The notes under the pieces are model-generated. The model was not told the origin of the DNA. It did not search any database and saw nothing but the letters and a program-made list of their open reading frames with translations. A DNA stretch of 64,000 nucleotides from Gemmatimonadota bacterium (lineage in GTDB: Bacteria > Gemmatimonadota > Gemmatimonadetes > Gemmatimonadales > GWC2-71-9), in contig VGVQ01000012.1 of the NCBI GenBank assembly GCA_016874005.1, forward strand, positions 1-64,000, given 5' to 3'. The position numbers were made by a program, and so were the translations under genes. This document shows positions 7,729-18,401 of the stretch, piece after piece (within the stretch, counting starts at the first letter, position 1; the number at the start of each line of letters is the position of its first letter).

Positions 7729-8976
7729 TTGCGCTTGGAGGGTGGCATTCGGATCAAGCCCTTTCGGGCCTGGCGTCCCGATCCCGCGATCGCCCCGCGT
7801 GTGGCGGCTCCGCCGTACGACGTCGTCGATCGGGCGGAAGCGGTCGCGTTGGCCCACGGCAACCCGTTCAGCTTCCTGCACGTCGGCCGGTCGGATATCG
7901 ATCTGCCTGAAGGCGTCGATCAGTACGACGAGCGGATTTACCTCAAGGCCCGTGACAATCTCAAGGCGTTCATGCTGGACGGTACCTTGATCCAGGAGCG
8001 GGAGCCGTCACTGTATTTGTACGAGCTGACCATGTTCAACCGGTCGCAGATCGGCCTGGTCGGGTGCGTTCATATCGACGATTACGAGCAGGACGTGATC
8101 AAGAAGCACGAGCGGACCCGGAAGGACAAGGAGGACGACCGAACCAAGCACGTCCTCGTCCTCAATGCCAATGCCGAGCCGGTCTTCCTGACCTATCATG
8201 GCCAGCCATTCCTCGATCGCCTCAACGCGGCCGAGACCAGGGCGAAATCGCTCTACGACTTCACCTCGTCGACGGATGGGGTGCGCCACCGGGTCTGGCG
8301 GGTCAAGAACGCCGAGGCCTACCTCGACGCCTTTCGGCGGGTCTCCTGCGCCTACGTCGCGGACGGTCATCACCGCTCGGCGAGCGCCTGGCGCGCCGGG
8401 CAAGAGCGGCGGGCCTCGAATCCCCGGCACTCCGGGCTCGAGGAGTACAACTGGTTTCTCGCGGTGCTGTTCCCGGCCTCGCAGCTCAAGATCCTGCCCT
8501 ATAACCGGGTCGTTCGCGATCTCGGGGGGCGGTCGCCCGGCGACATTCTGGAGCAGCTGGCGACCCTTGGCACCCTGGTCAAGACGGAGTCACCGGAGCC
8601 GGAACGTCCCTGGGTCTTCGGGATCTATCTGGCGGGCCAGTGGTATCGGCTGGAACTCGACCCGATCACCGTCCTCGACAACGACCCGATCAAGTCACTC
8701 GACGCGGAGCTGCTCTACGACCGGGTCCTCAACCCGATTCTCGGGATCGGCGACCTCCGGGCCCACAAGCGGATCGACTTCGTCGGCGGTATTCGCGGCC
8801 TGAAGGAATTGGAGCGCCGGGTCGACTCCGGCGAAATGGCAATCGCGTTCGCGTTGCATCCCGTCAGCATCGAGCAGGTCATGGCGGTGTCCGACGGCGG
8901 TGGCATCATGCCCCCCAAGACCACTTGGTTCGAGCCCAAGCTCAAGAGCGGTCTCTTCGTTCACACCCTCGACTGA
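7729..8976 (+). CDS. DUF1015 family protein
   Basis: 415-residue cytoplasmic protein of the DUF1015 family. It opens with IKPFRAWRP and AAPPYDVVDRAEA, and contains YVADGHHRSASAW in the middle, all hallmarks of the family. The conserved HHR motif suggests a phosphate- or nucleotide-binding active site, but no reaction has been firmly established. A TTG at 7729 is the best start; a second TTG lies two codons in. In many bacteria DUF1015 genes sit next to serA and serC, as here, which hints at a role linked to serine phosphate metabolism (for example a serine kinase-like activity, as known for some archaeal relatives of ParB type). That link is inference. Confidence 0.85.
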   Translation: MRLEGGIRIKPFRAWRPDPAIAPRVAAPPYDVVDRAEAVALAHGNPFSFLHVGRSDIDLPEGVDQYDERIYLKARDNLKAFMLDGTLIQEREPSLYLYELTMFNRSQIGLVGCVHIDDYEQDVIKKHERTRKDKEDDRTKHVLVLNANAEPVFLTYHGQPFLDRLNAAETRAKSLYDFTSSTDGVRHRVWRVKNAEAYLDAFRRVSCAYVADGHHRSASAWRAGQERRASNPRHSGLEEYNWFLAVLFPASQLKILPYNRVVRDLGGRSPGDILEQLATLGTLVKTESPEPERPWVFGIYLAGQWYRLELDPITVLDNDPIKSLDAELLYDRVLNPILGIGDLRAHKRIDFVGGIRGLKELERRVDSGEMAIAFALHPVSIEQVMAVSDGGGIMPPKTTWFEPKLKSGLFVHTLD

Positions 8977-8986
8977 TTCCATCGCG

Positions 8987-10201
8987 ATGACACGTGTGCT
9001 GGTCGCCGACAAGTTCGAACGAGTCGGCGTGGACGGACTCAAAGACCTCGGTTGCGAGGTCATCGAACGCCCCGACATCAAGTTGGACGAATTGCCGGCG
9101 GTGATTCGCGAGGTGGATCCCAAGATCCTGGTGGTCCGGAGCAAGAAAATCTCCCAGGTGGTGCTCGAGCAGGCGCCTCGGCTGGCCCTGGTGATCCGGG
9201 CCGGCGCCGGGATCGACACGATCGACGTCGCGGCGGCGTCGCGACTCGGGATCTTCGTGGCGAACTGCCCCGGGAAGAACTCGATCGCCGTGGCCGAGCT
9301 GGTCATGGGTTTGCTCCTGTCGGTCGATCGACGAATCCCCGATCAGGTCATCGAGCTCAGGCGCGGCGAATGGAGCAAAGGCGAGTACTCCAAGGCGCGA
9401 GGGCTTCACGGTCGGACCCTTGGTATCGTGGGACTGGGCCAGATCGGGCGGGAGATCGCCAGCCGGGCGAAGGCGTTCGGGATGCAGGTGATCGCCTGGT
9501 CTCGGCAGCTGACCATCGACGACTGCGAACGGCTCGGAATCCACTATGCCGAAACGCCGCTCGACGTGGCCCGGCTGGCGGATGCGGTCACGATCAACGT
9601 CGCCTCGACGGCCGACACCAAGCACCTGGTGAATGCCGAGTTCCTCGGAGCGATGAAGCCAGGTGCCTATCTGATCAATACCTCGCGCGGGTCGATCGTC
9701 GACGAACCGGCGCTCCTCGAAGCCATCGTTGCCAAGAGGATCCGCTGCGGGCTCGACGTTTACCAGGGAGAGCCCGGCACCGGCAAGGGGAGCTTCGATT
9801 CCGCCGTGGCCAAGGCGGCGGGGGTGTATGGCACCCATCACGTCGGCGCGTCGACGGACCAGGCGCAAACCGCCATCGCCCATGAGGTCATTCGGATCGT
9901 CCAGCACTACCTCCAGACCGGGGTGGCACTCCACTGCGTCAATCGGTTGGCCAAGAGTTCCGCGACCCACGTGCTGTCGGTCCGACACCGAAACCGTCCC
10001 GGCGTGCTGGCTCACGTCTTCAAGGTGTTGGTCGACGAAAAGATCAACGTCGAGGAAGTCGAGAACATCGCCTACCACGGCGCCGAGGCCGCCAGCGCCC
10101 GGATCCACGTCTCCGGGGCGCCGAGCGGGGCGGCGCTGGCGGAGATCGCCCGAGGCAACGACAACGTCATCAGCGTGGACTTGAGTCCGATCAGGAGTTA
10201 G
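8987..10201 (+). CDS. serA: D-3-phosphoglycerate dehydrogenase
   Basis: 404-residue D-2-hydroxyacid dehydrogenase that oxidises 3-phosphoglycerate with NAD+, the first committed step of serine synthesis. Visible features: the substrate-domain [13 protein letters not shown]-binding GLGQIG at residues 149-154, [11 protein letters not shown], and the catalytic His in [11 protein letters not shown]-terminal ACT domain (about 325-402, starting [15 protein letters not shown]) is the usual site of serine feedback control. There is no long intervening domain, so it is the short ACT type. The gene starts 10 bases after DUF1015 and ends one base before serC, indicating one operon. Confidence 0.93.
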   Translation: MTRVLVADKFERVGVDGLKDLGCEVIERPDIKLDELPAVIREVDPKILVVRSKKISQVVLEQAPRLALVIRAGAGIDTIDVAAASRLGIFVANCPGKNSIAVAELVMGLLLSVDRRIPDQVIELRRGEWSKGEYSKARGLHGRTLGIVGLGQIGREIASRAKAFGMQVIAWSRQLTIDDCERLGIHYAETPLDVARLADAVTINVASTADTKHLVNAEFLGAMKPGAYLINTSRGSIVDEPALLEAIVAKRIRCGLDVYQGEPGTGKGSFDSAVAKAAGVYGTHHVGASTDQAQTAIAHEVIRIVQHYLQTGVALHCVNRLAKSSATHVLSVRHRNRPGVLAHVFKVLVDEKINVEEVENIAYHGAEAASARIHVSGAPSGAALAEIARGNDNVISVDLSPIRS

Positions 10202-10202
10202 C

Positions 10203-11285
10203 GTGCGGATCCACAACTTCAACGCGGGCCCGGGTGTCCTCCCGGAGCCGGTGCTCCAGCAGGCCCAGCGGGACATCTGGGACATCGGCGGCTCCGGCAT
10301 GGGCATCATGGAGCACAGCCATCGCGGCAAACTCTTCGAGAAGATCATCGCGGAGGCCGAGGCGTCGGCGCGGGAGCTGGCTCGGATTCCGGACAACTAC
10401 CGGGTGCTCTTCATTCAGGGCGGGGCGACCCAGCAGTTCGCGATGGTGCCGATGAACTTGCTCAGCCCCGGCCGAACCGCCGACTACCTGGTGACGGGCG
10501 CCTGGTCGGAGAAGGCCCTCAAAGAGGCCAAGAAGTTCGGGACCACGCACGTTGCCCTGACCGGCGAGGCGAGCAACTACTCCGAGATCCCCGACCCGGG
10601 GCAAATCCGCTATTCCGACCAGCCCGTCTACGTCCATCTGACCACCAACAACACGATCTTCGGAACCCAGTGGCGTGCCGAGCCCCCGGTGCCCGCTGGG
10701 GTGCCGCTGGTGGCCGACACCTCGAGCGACATGTTCTCGCGGCCGATCGACGTCTCGAAGTACGGTCTGATCTACGCCGGGGCGCAGAAGAACCTCGGCC
10801 CATCCGGCATCGTGATGGTGATCGTCCGGGACGATCTGGTGGAACTCGGGCCCAGCTCGATCGCCACCATGCTCCAGTATCGGGTCTACGCCAAGGAGAA
10901 GTCGCTCCACAACACCCCGCCTACCTTGGCGATCTACCTGGTGGGGCGGGTGCTCGACTGGATCCGCGAAACCGGCGGGCTCGCCGCCATGGCCGAGCGG
11001 AACGAAGCGAAGGCCCGCCTGCTGTACGACTTTCTCGATCAGTCGTCTTTCTTCCGAGGTACCGCGGCGGCCGGGAGCCGCTCGTTGATGAACGTCTGCT
11101 TCAGAGCGCCGACCGAAGCGCTGGAGAACGCCTTCTGCGCCGAGGCGGAGAAGCGGGGGATGGCGGGCCTCAAGGGCCACCGGTCGGTCGGTGGGATGCG
11201 GGCCAGCATCTACAACGCCTGTCCCCGAACCAGCGTCGAGGCCCTGGTGGCCTTCATGAAGGAGTTCGAGCGGGCGAACCGATAG
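10203..11285 (+). CDS. serC: Phosphoserine aminotransferase
   Basis: 360-residue PLP enzyme that converts 3-phosphohydroxypyruvate plus glutamate to phosphoserine plus 2-oxoglutarate, the step after SerA. The start [12 protein letters not shown] and the PLP-lysine region [12 protein letters not shown] (Lys196) are diagnostic, and length matches the family. GTG start at 10203 directly follows the serA stop. The 3' end overlaps by 32 bases with the convergent CPBP protease gene on the other strand. SerB (phosphatase) is not in the window. Confidence 0.95.
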   Translation: MRIHNFNAGPGVLPEPVLQQAQRDIWDIGGSGMGIMEHSHRGKLFEKIIAEAEASARELARIPDNYRVLFIQGGATQQFAMVPMNLLSPGRTADYLVTGAWSEKALKEAKKFGTTHVALTGEASNYSEIPDPGQIRYSDQPVYVHLTTNNTIFGTQWRAEPPVPAGVPLVADTSSDMFSRPIDVSKYGLIYAGAQKNLGPSGIVMVIVRDDLVELGPSSIATMLQYRVYAKEKSLHNTPPTLAIYLVGRVLDWIRETGGLAAMAERNEAKARLLYDFLDQSSFFRGTAAAGSRSLMNVCFRAPTEALENAFCAEAEKRGMAGLKGHRSVGGMRASIYNACPRTSVEALVAFMKEFERANR

Positions 11286-11988
11286 CGACCGACGGCGCTT
11301 CGAGGGGGAGGCCGGCCTCGTCGGCAAGGTGGGCAATCCGGTAGCCGGCGATGAGATCGAAGGCGATGTGGACCGCGATGGCCACCACGAGACCGCCGGT
11401 TGCCCAGACCAGGGCGTGGAAGCCGAGGCCGATGACGACCACGTACCCAGACGCCTTGCGGCCCTGGACCAGGTGGGCGGCGCCGAAAGCGGTCGCCGCG
11501 ATGGCGGCCGCCGCCACTCCCGAACCGGTCCACGACTGCAAGATCGCGAACAGAACGCCCCGGTAAGCGATCTCTTCGAACACCCCGGCGGCGCTGGCGA
11601 CGCCAGCCCAGAGGACGCGCTCGCTCGGCAGCCTCGGCGCCACCAGATGGACCCGACGATCGCGCTCCCGGATGGCCTGCTGCCACTGTGGCTCGGACCA
11701 GGCGACCGCGGTCGCCAGGAACGCTCCCCCCATGGCCCAGTCGACGGCGGACGGCAGCGCCGATGGCAGCAGGGTGACGCCGCCCCAATTGGCCACCGCG
11801 ATCGCGATCGCCCCGAAGATCAGCTGCTGGAGGATCACCGCGGCGAAGTGATTGAGCCGCGGCGGGAGGTCGCTGTGGGCGAGGCGCCGCCCGGAGAGCC
11901 AGGCGCCGTAGGGGAGCGCGATGGCGAAGATCGCGACATGGGCGAACGCCGGCCAGCCGACCAACGGGGCGTCGAGCGAACCGTTCAC
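11254..11988 (-). CDS. CPBP family intramembrane metalloprotease
   Basis: 244-residue polytopic membrane protein with the CPBP (Rce1-like/Abi) motifs: FEEIAYRG (the EExxxR glutamate motif), FGAAHLVQG (FxxxH) and HIAFDL. These line the metal site of intramembrane endopeptidases of the CAAX-protease/bacteriocin-processing superfamily. Natural substrates of most bacterial members are unknown. GTG 11988 is chosen as the start since it forms a 4-base overlap with the stop of the SufE-like gene; the same frame runs on upstream without a credible start. The 3' end overlaps the end of serC on the opposite strand. Confidence 0.85.
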   Translation of the reverse strand: MNGSLDAPLVGWPAFAHVAIFAIALPYGAWLSGRRLAHSDLPPRLNHFAAVILQQLIFGAIAIAVANWGGVTLLPSALPSAVDWAMGGAFLATAVAWSEPQWQQAIRERDRRVHLVAPRLPSERVLWAGVASAAGVFEEIAYRGVLFAILQSWTGSGVAAAAIAATAFGAAHLVQGRKASGYVVVIGLGFHALVWATGGLVVAIAVHIAFDLIAGYRIAHLADEAGLPLEAPSVAIGSPARTPS

Positions 11989-12416
11989 GGCGTCCCGATC
12001 CGGCGGAACCGGCGGACGATCGCCCCGAGCCCCTGGGACCGGAGCATGCCTAACGCGTCGTCGAGCCGGAGTCGGGCGATCAGGTCGATGGGAATCGCCT
12101 CGAAGTCGGCCGCGGGCGCTCCATCGAGGGCCCCGATCAACAGGGCGACGAACCCCCGGACCGTCGGTGATTCCCGCGGTACCTCGGCGAAAATCCGGAT
12201 CCCGGCCCCGTCGGGCTCGAACCACAGAAACACCGGCGTCTGGCACTCGGTGACCCGATGGGCCTCGCGATCGCGATCGGCGGAAAAGCGCTCGGGGAGC
12301 GGAGGCAGCTTGCGGGAGGCATCGAGCAGCGCCTCGAGCCGAAGATCGCGGTCGGCCCGCGCGAACCGCGCGATCAGCTTGTCGAGAGGGGCCGGGGAGC
12401 GAGAGATTGATTCCAC
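11985..12416 (-). CDS. sufE: SufE family Fe-S assembly protein
   Basis: 143-residue protein of the SufE family. SufE takes sulfur from the cysteine desulfurase SufS as a persulfide and passes it to the Fe-S scaffold. The motif HRVTECQTPVFLW corresponds to the family's V.GC.S.VW segment and Cys58 would be the persulfide carrier. The usual glycine before the Cys is Glu here. Later blocks (ALIGALDG, LRLDDALGM, RSQGL) also match SufE. No sufS or scaffold gene is adjacent; it is coupled by a GTGA overlap to a membrane protease, an unusual partner. Confidence 0.8.
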   Translation of the reverse strand: MESISRSPAPLDKLIARFARADRDLRLEALLDASRKLPPLPERFSADRDREAHRVTECQTPVFLWFEPDGAGIRIFAEVPRESPTVRGFVALLIGALDGAPAADFEAIPIDLIARLRLDDALGMLRSQGLGAIVRRFRRIGTP

Positions 12417-12440
12417 CCGCCCAATCTAACGGAGCGCCCC

Positions 12441-13301
12441 GTGCCACTCGAACTGCCCGGCCCCGCGGTATCCACCGATTGGTTGGCGAGCCACCTCGCC
12501 GATCGGGACCTGGTCGTGGTGGATGGCTCCTGGTACCTCCCGGCCATGCAGCGCGATGCCAAGGCGGAGTACCGAAGCGGTCACATTCCGGGCGCGGTGT
12601 TCTGGGACATCGACGTCATCGCGGACCGGACCACCTCGTTGCCGCACATGCTCCCGTCGCTCTCGGACGCCCCGCGGCTGATCGGCGGGCTCGGGATCGG
12701 CAGGTCGAGCGCGGTGGTGGCCTACGACGGATCCGGCAACAATCTGAGCGCGGCTCGGATCTGGTGGACGCTTCGGGTCTTCGGCCATGACCGGGTCGCG
12801 GTGCTCGATGGAGGCATCGGGAAATGGCGCCGTGAGGGTCGACCGCTCGAGTCTGGGGAGGTTCGCCCGAACGCCGCCGAATTCGTGCCCCGATTCCGAC
12901 CCGCCCTGGTGCGGTCGCTCGGGGAGGTCGCGGCGGCCCTCGAGACCAGGACCGCGACCGTTGTCGATGCCCGCGGCCCCGGGCGGTTCGAGGGCAGTGA
13001 GCCGGAACCGCGACCGGGGGTCCGTTCGGGGCACATGCCCGGAGCCCGCAATCTGCCGTTCGGGTCGGTCGTCGATGGGGAAGGTGTCCTCCTCGACGCG
13101 ACCGCGATTCGAGAGCGGTTCGAGGAAGCGGGGGTCGACCTCGCTGAGCCGGTAATCCTGTCCTGTGGCTCGGGCGTCAGCGCCTGCGCGCTGGCGTTGG
13201 GACTCGAGCGTGCCGGGCACCGCGACTACGCCGTCTACGATGGTTCGTGGACCGAATGGGGAGGGCATCCGAGCACGCCGGTGGTCTCGGGACCGAGCTG
13301 A
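12441..13301 (+). CDS. sseA: 3-mercaptopyruvate/thiosulfate sulfurtransferase
   Basis: 286-residue tandem rhodanese. The N-terminal inactive domain contains YRSGHIPGAVFWD and the C-terminal domain carries the active loop CGSGVSACALAL, whose Cys is the persulfide residue; CGSGV(S/T)AC is typical of mercaptopyruvate sulfurtransferases. Ends with YDGSWTEWG, conserved in the family. GTG start at 12441. It is divergently placed from sufE (24 bases apart), and both handle persulfide sulfur, so a shared promoter region for two sulfur-transfer genes is likely. Confidence 0.9.
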   Translation: MPLELPGPAVSTDWLASHLADRDLVVVDGSWYLPAMQRDAKAEYRSGHIPGAVFWDIDVIADRTTSLPHMLPSLSDAPRLIGGLGIGRSSAVVAYDGSGNNLSAARIWWTLRVFGHDRVAVLDGGIGKWRREGRPLESGEVRPNAAEFVPRFRPALVRSLGEVAAALETRTATVVDARGPGRFEGSEPEPRPGVRSGHMPGARNLPFGSVVDGEGVLLDATAIRERFEEAGVDLAEPVILSCGSGVSACALALGLERAGHRDYAVYDGSWTEWGGHPSTPVVSGPS

Positions 13302-13329
13302 GAGGCGGCGCGTTGCGCTGCCGGAGGCT

Positions 13330-13387
13330 GGCGTCGTTCCCGAACGCCTAACCCGCGCGGCGTCGTTCCCGAATGCCTGGCCCGCTC
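13330..13387. repeat. Two-copy 29-bp tandem repeat
   Basis: Two head-to-tail copies at 13330-13358 and 13359-13387, each starting GGCGTCGTTCCCGAA and differing at a few positions; a partial third unit (GGCGTCGG) begins at 13388. It lies between the convergent sseA and O-antigen ligase genes. Function unknown. Confidence 0.6.
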
Positions 13388-13406
13388 GGCGTCGGTGGCC
13401 GTCGGA

Positions 13407-14993
13407 CTAACGGCAGCGTTGTCGCAGCCGCCGCGGCCAGGGGTGATGGGGGAGCAGGTCGGCGGCACGGTCCGCGTGGCGCGCGGCCGCCGGGCAAGGC
13501 GCCCGCTGGGCGAGCAGCAACTGGAGCCGGTGGCTCCCGGGGTCCCATTTGGCCGCTTCGACGAGGTCACCACGGCCGTAGCCGTTCCCCGCCACGGCGA
13601 TGGACTGAGCTTGCCCCAGCGACTTTGCCAGCAGGGCCCCGAGCACCAGCCAGGTCGCGGCGAGTAAACGGCCTCGCCGTCCGGCGAGCTGAAAGGAACG
13701 GATCGGCCTGGTGGCCGGGAGCAGCGCGCCCAGCCCCGCCATCGCCACCACCGTCGGGGGGGCGAGCAGGATGACCGCATCGAACAGGCCTTGAATCGAC
13801 AGGGCCGTGAGCAGGCCGACGGCGGCGAGCGCACCGGCTCCCGCCACGGCATCGCGGGCTCGGCGAAGGGCGATGATCGTCAGGGTCGCGACCCAACCGA
13901 ACCAGAGCGTCACCCCGATTGGGCCGCGCTCGGTCGCCAAGGCCACCCAGTCGCTCGAGGGCCACGGGTTGGTCGGAATGGGGTCCGCGCCGGCGTAGGA
14001 GGGATCGCCCGGCCCGGTGACGAGCGGATAGCGGACGAACCAGTTCCCCGGGCCCACGCCGATCAGCGGCGCCCGTTCGATCAATGCCAGGCTGTTGCGG
14101 TACTGGATCAGGCGCCCGCGCCCGGAGCCCTCGCGGTAGTTGAGGACGTCGCGGAGGGAGTCGCGATAGGGCGACGTCGACCGCCACTCGAGGCGATTGG
14201 GCACCACCAGGGCCGCGAGCGAGCCCAGCAGCATCGCCCCGAAAAAGCCCATCAAACGCCCCCGGGCGAGCCGGGGAACCGGGCCCCGGGTAGCCAGGCC
14301 AACCGCGGCGGTGACCAGCACCATGGCGCCGAAGCCGACCCAGGCTGCCCGCGACCGCGACAGGACCACGGCGGCCACCATCGCCGCGGCGGCCGCGCCC
14401 ATGATGGCGGCCACGACCCGGGAGCGGCTCGAGACCACGAGCCAGCCCGCCAGGGGGAGGCCGAGGACCATCAGGTGGGCCAGGAAGTTGCGATTGCCGA
14501 GGGTGCCGCCGGGGGCCCGGGTGTTGGCGAGCAATGCCGAGTCCCAACCGTAGGCCTGGGCCAAGCCGGTGGCGCCACCCGCGACGATGGCGACCACCAC
14601 CAGGCCGATCAGGATCGGGCGGGCTCCCCGGGCGGCGGCATAGCGGGCGGCCAGAAAGACCGCCGCCCCGCCTAACGACAGGCCGAGGCTTCCGGCGGCG
14701 AGCCACCGGTTGCCGGCCAACAGCGCCGAGAGCGCGGAGCAAGCCAGGAACGCGCCCAAGAGCCCGTCGGCCACGCCCAGGTCGACTCGGGGAACCCGCA
14801 GCAGCACGGCCGTGACGGCCACCAGGGCCGTGGCGAGCAAGGTTGCTTCTTTCGGAACGATGAACCGATCGAGGTCGAACAAACTCGACGGCAGAACCGC
14901 CAGCATGACCGCCACGGCCCCGAGCCCGATGATGAGGGCGACGAGCCATGCCATCCAACGTCCGTCGGCGGGCGCCTCGGTCGGGGTGTTCAC
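13407..14993 (-). CDS. O-antigen ligase/polymerase-like membrane protein
   Basis: 528-residue protein with about 11-13 transmembrane segments and a Wzy_C (O-antigen ligase/polymerase) signature. A large periplasmic loop follows SRSRAAWVGF and contains the key block LIERAPLIGVGPGNWF, where the conserved G.G.GN.F motif of the family sits. The enzyme class joins polysaccharide to lipid A core or polymerises repeat units at the periplasmic face. The C-terminal about 50 residues (KWDPGSHRLQLLLAQRAP) look like one TPR-like helix pair, as in several TPR-containing members. GTG start at 14993. No other polysaccharide genes adjoin it. Confidence 0.8.
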   Translation of the reverse strand: MNTPTEAPADGRWMAWLVALIIGLGAVAVMLAVLPSSLFDLDRFIVPKEATLLATALVAVTAVLLRVPRVDLGVADGLLGAFLACSALSALLAGNRWLAAGSLGLSLGGAAVFLAARYAAARGARPILIGLVVVAIVAGGATGLAQAYGWDSALLANTRAPGGTLGNRNFLAHLMVLGLPLAGWLVVSSRSRVVAAIMGAAAAAMVAAVVLSRSRAAWVGFGAMVLVTAAVGLATRGPVPRLARGRLMGFFGAMLLGSLAALVVPNRLEWRSTSPYRDSLRDVLNYREGSGRGRLIQYRNSLALIERAPLIGVGPGNWFVRYPLVTGPGDPSYAGADPIPTNPWPSSDWVALATERGPIGVTLWFGWVATLTIIALRRARDAVAGAGALAAVGLLTALSIQGLFDAVILLAPPTVVAMAGLGALLPATRPIRSFQLAGRRGRLLAATWLVLGALLAKSLGQAQSIAVAGNGYGRGDLVEAAKWDPGSHRLQLLLAQRAPCPAAARHADRAADLLPHHPWPRRLRQRCR

Positions 14994-15033
14994 GCCCGGA
15001 TTGTAGACGGGGCGGATTCTGCGTCAACCGCAG

Positions 15034-15050
15034 GGTTTTTTCGGGACTAG
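15034..15050 (+). promoter_or_regulatory. T-rich promoter-like motif upstream of 15060 gene
   Basis: Reads GGTTTTTTCGGGACTAG, ending 9 bases before the start codon of the 15060-15599 gene. It resembles the motif repeated at 26430, 29029 and 29045 and stands out in this GC-rich DNA. Close to a start codon, it may include an extended -10 or an operator. Confidence 0.3.
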
Positions 15051-15059
15051 ATTAGAGCG

Positions 15060-15599
15060 ATGTCCGACTTGGTGTTGGCCGCGACCGATCGCCCGCTCCC
15101 CATCGAGGTCCGACGGATCGAGGACGACCGGGTCCCCGACGGCCTGGTGGGATTGGGTAGCTATCTCCAGGGACGGCTGATTGCCCGGTGCGCGCTCTCC
15201 GACGATATCGCGACCTTCCTGGAGACTCGCCGGATCTTCGCCGAGCCCGTCCAACTCCTTCTCGCCGCCCGGGAGGAACCGCCGGGCCTCCAGTGTCGCC
15301 TCTTCGCCGTGGTCGCCGTCGAAATGCCGGAGGAGGCGGAGCCGGAGGACCCTTGGGCCGCATCGGTGCCCGGCGCCGGCTACGAGGCAGCCGTCTCCGA
15401 GACCGGTGGCCCGGACCTCCCGCCCGGGCAGGGCATGGTGTTCCTGGGACAGATCGTCCGATTCGCTCGGGACCGAAGACACCCCGAGAGCCTCGGTCTC
15501 GAGGCCGCCGACGTGCTCCGGCGCCTGGTCGAAGGCACCACGTCGGAACCGGTCGACCGAGCCCTGGAAGACCTGTTGGGCGGTGGCTCGAGCGCTTAG
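15060..15599 (+). CDS. Hypothetical protein
   Basis: 179-residue acidic soluble protein; I do not recognise a family. No signal peptide or membrane segment. The middle is rich in Glu and Pro ([12 protein letters not shown]), and the C-terminus forms a probable amphipathic helix ([16 protein letters not shown]). One Cys at about residue 45 and another near 80. The gene is divergently transcribed from the O-antigen ligase gene and lies 37 bases upstream of a rhodanese gene, so it may be co-transcribed with the sulfurtransferase-YceI-icd run. Family and role remain unknown. Confidence 0.7.
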   Translation: MSDLVLAATDRPLPIEVRRIEDDRVPDGLVGLGSYLQGRLIARCALSDDIATFLETRRIFAEPVQLLLAAREEPPGLQCRLFAVVAVEMPEEAEPEDPWAASVPGAGYEAAVSETGGPDLPPGQGMVFLGQIVRFARDRRHPESLGLEAADVLRRLVEGTTSEPVDRALEDLLGGGSSA

Positions 15600-15636
15600 T
15601 ATTCCGACCTCGAAGGTCCCGTTACCCGTTCCTTGG

Positions 15637-16512
15637 ATGGCTGTTGTGGTCCCCATTGCCGATCGTGGCTACGCCCACCCCGAGGTCCTGGTCAGCACCG
15701 ACTGGGTTGCCGAGCACCTCGCCGATCCCAAGGTTCGCCTGCTCGAGTCCAACGAGGATCTGCTGCTCTATCACACTGGTCACATCCCCGGCGCGGTGAA
15801 GATCGATTGGGTCAGCGAGCTCAACGATCAGCTGGTCCGCGACTACCTGTCGCCGGAGGCGATGCAATCGGTCCTCCGGGCAAAGGGCATCAACCGCGAC
15901 ACCACGGTGGTCTTCTACGGCGACAAGAACAACTGGTGGGCGACTTACGCGTTCTGGGTCTTTCGGCTCTTCGGGCTCGATCGGCTCCGGATCATGGACG
16001 GGGGCCGTCAACGGTGGGTCGATGAAGGGCGTACCATGGTGACCGAAGCGTCCCTGCCGACACCGGGGGATGTGGTGGTCGGGCCGCGGCGGGACCAGAG
16101 CATTCGAGTGCTGCGCGAGGAGGTGCTCGCCCATGTCTGGGCGGGCCGGAAGCTGGTCGACGTGAGGAGCCCCGAGGAGTACCGGGGCGAGCGCCTCCAC
16201 ATGGCGGACTACCCCAACGAGGGTGCTCTTCGGGGTGGTCACATTCCCGGTGCCCGGAACGTTCCCTGGGCACGGGCGGTGGATCCGGCGACCCATTGTT
16301 TCAAGACCGCGGCCGAGCTTCGGGCGATCTACGAGGTGGAGCAGGGCTTGTCCCCGGGCGAGGACATCATCGCCTATTGCCGGATCGGCGAGCGGTCGAG
16401 TCACAGCTGGTTCGTGCTGACCTACCTGCTCGGCTATCCGGGTGTCCGCAACTACGATGGTTCCTGGACCGAGTGGGGGAACGCGGTCCGGATGCCGATC
16501 GAGCGACCCTAA
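15637..16512 (+). CDS. Thiosulfate sulfurtransferase (tandem rhodanese)
   Basis: 291-residue two-domain rhodanese. The active loop [12 protein letters not shown] near the C-terminus has the catalytic Cys followed by the positively charged loop typical of thiosulfate:cyanide sulfurtransferases of the CysA/SseA2 type in actinobacteria and relatives. The N-terminal domain has [14 protein letters not shown] and the link [15 protein letters not shown] 15637 fits the start of homology. It differs from the CGSGVSAC mercaptopyruvate-type enzyme 3 kb upstream, so the two probably use different sulfur donors. It is followed 28 bases later by yceI. Confidence 0.9.
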   Translation: MAVVVPIADRGYAHPEVLVSTDWVAEHLADPKVRLLESNEDLLLYHTGHIPGAVKIDWVSELNDQLVRDYLSPEAMQSVLRAKGINRDTTVVFYGDKNNWWATYAFWVFRLFGLDRLRIMDGGRQRWVDEGRTMVTEASLPTPGDVVVGPRRDQSIRVLREEVLAHVWAGRKLVDVRSPEEYRGERLHMADYPNEGALRGGHIPGARNVPWARAVDPATHCFKTAAELRAIYEVEQGLSPGEDIIAYCRIGERSSHSWFVLTYLLGYPGVRNYDGSWTEWGNAVRMPIERP

Positions 16513-16540
16513 CGTTGTTTCATAGAGGAGGAGAGAGCCG

Positions 16541-17118
16541 ATGGTGATGCAGTTCGCGGTGGCGGCGGTCCTGGCGGCGGTGCCGGCACGAGGGGTGGAG
16601 CCGGTGACCTGGCAGATCGACGCCGCCCACTCCGAGATAACTTTTCGGGTCCGCCATTTCGTGACCAAGGTGCCGGGCACCTTCAAGACCTGGGAGGGCA
16701 CCATCGTCGCCAACCCCGACAATCTCGGCGCCGGTGGCTCGGTCTCGGTCACGGTTCAGACCGGGTCGGTCGATACCCGCCACGAACGGCGCGACAACCA
16801 TCTTCGCTCCCCCGACTTCTTCGCGGCCGACAGCTTCCCGACGATAACTTTCATCAGCACCAAGGTCGAGGCGGCGGGGCCGAAGCTCACGGTGACCGGC
16901 GACCTCACCATCCGGGGCACCACCCGACCAGTGGTTCTCGATGGGGAGTTCACTGGCGTCTTCGGGCCGCCGGTGGCCAAGCGGCAGCGGATCGGGTTCG
17001 CGGCGACGGCCAGGATCAATCGGCTCGACTACGGGCTCAAGTGGAATCGTCTGGTGGAGGGCTCCAACATGCTGGGCGACGATGTCGAGATCGCCCTCAC
17101 GGTCGAGGCGGTGCGGCA

Positions 17119-17122
<4 letters not shown>
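16541..17122 (+). CDS. YceI family periplasmic lipid-binding protein
   Basis: 193-residue YceI-domain protein with an N-terminal signal peptide ([18 protein letters not shown]). The family forms a lipocalin-like barrel that binds isoprenoid lipids; roles include stress response and polyisoprenoid transport. Signatures are [17 protein letters not shown] near the start, ADSFPTITF and the late [11 protein letters not shown] strong ribosome site (GGAGGAGAG) precedes the ATG. Its stop overlaps the icd ATG by 4 bases (ATGA). Confidence 0.88.
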
Positions 17123-18342
<1,220 letters not shown>

Positions 18343-18363
18343 CCGAGCGTTTTCCGCGGTTCG

Positions 18364-18401
18364 ACCGGGCCGGGCGATTCGTCGCTCGGCCCGGTTTCGT
18401 T
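18364..18401 (+). terminator. Rho-independent terminator after icd
   Basis: A 14-bp stem (18364-18377 with 18382-18395, one G-T pair) closed by a TTCG tetraloop and followed by TTTCGTT. It sits between the convergent icd and ctaA genes and fits termination of the plus-strand unit. Confidence 0.8.

Noticed and set aside
13330-13387. CRISPR array
   Set aside because: Only two units in direct contact, no spacers and no cas genes nearby.
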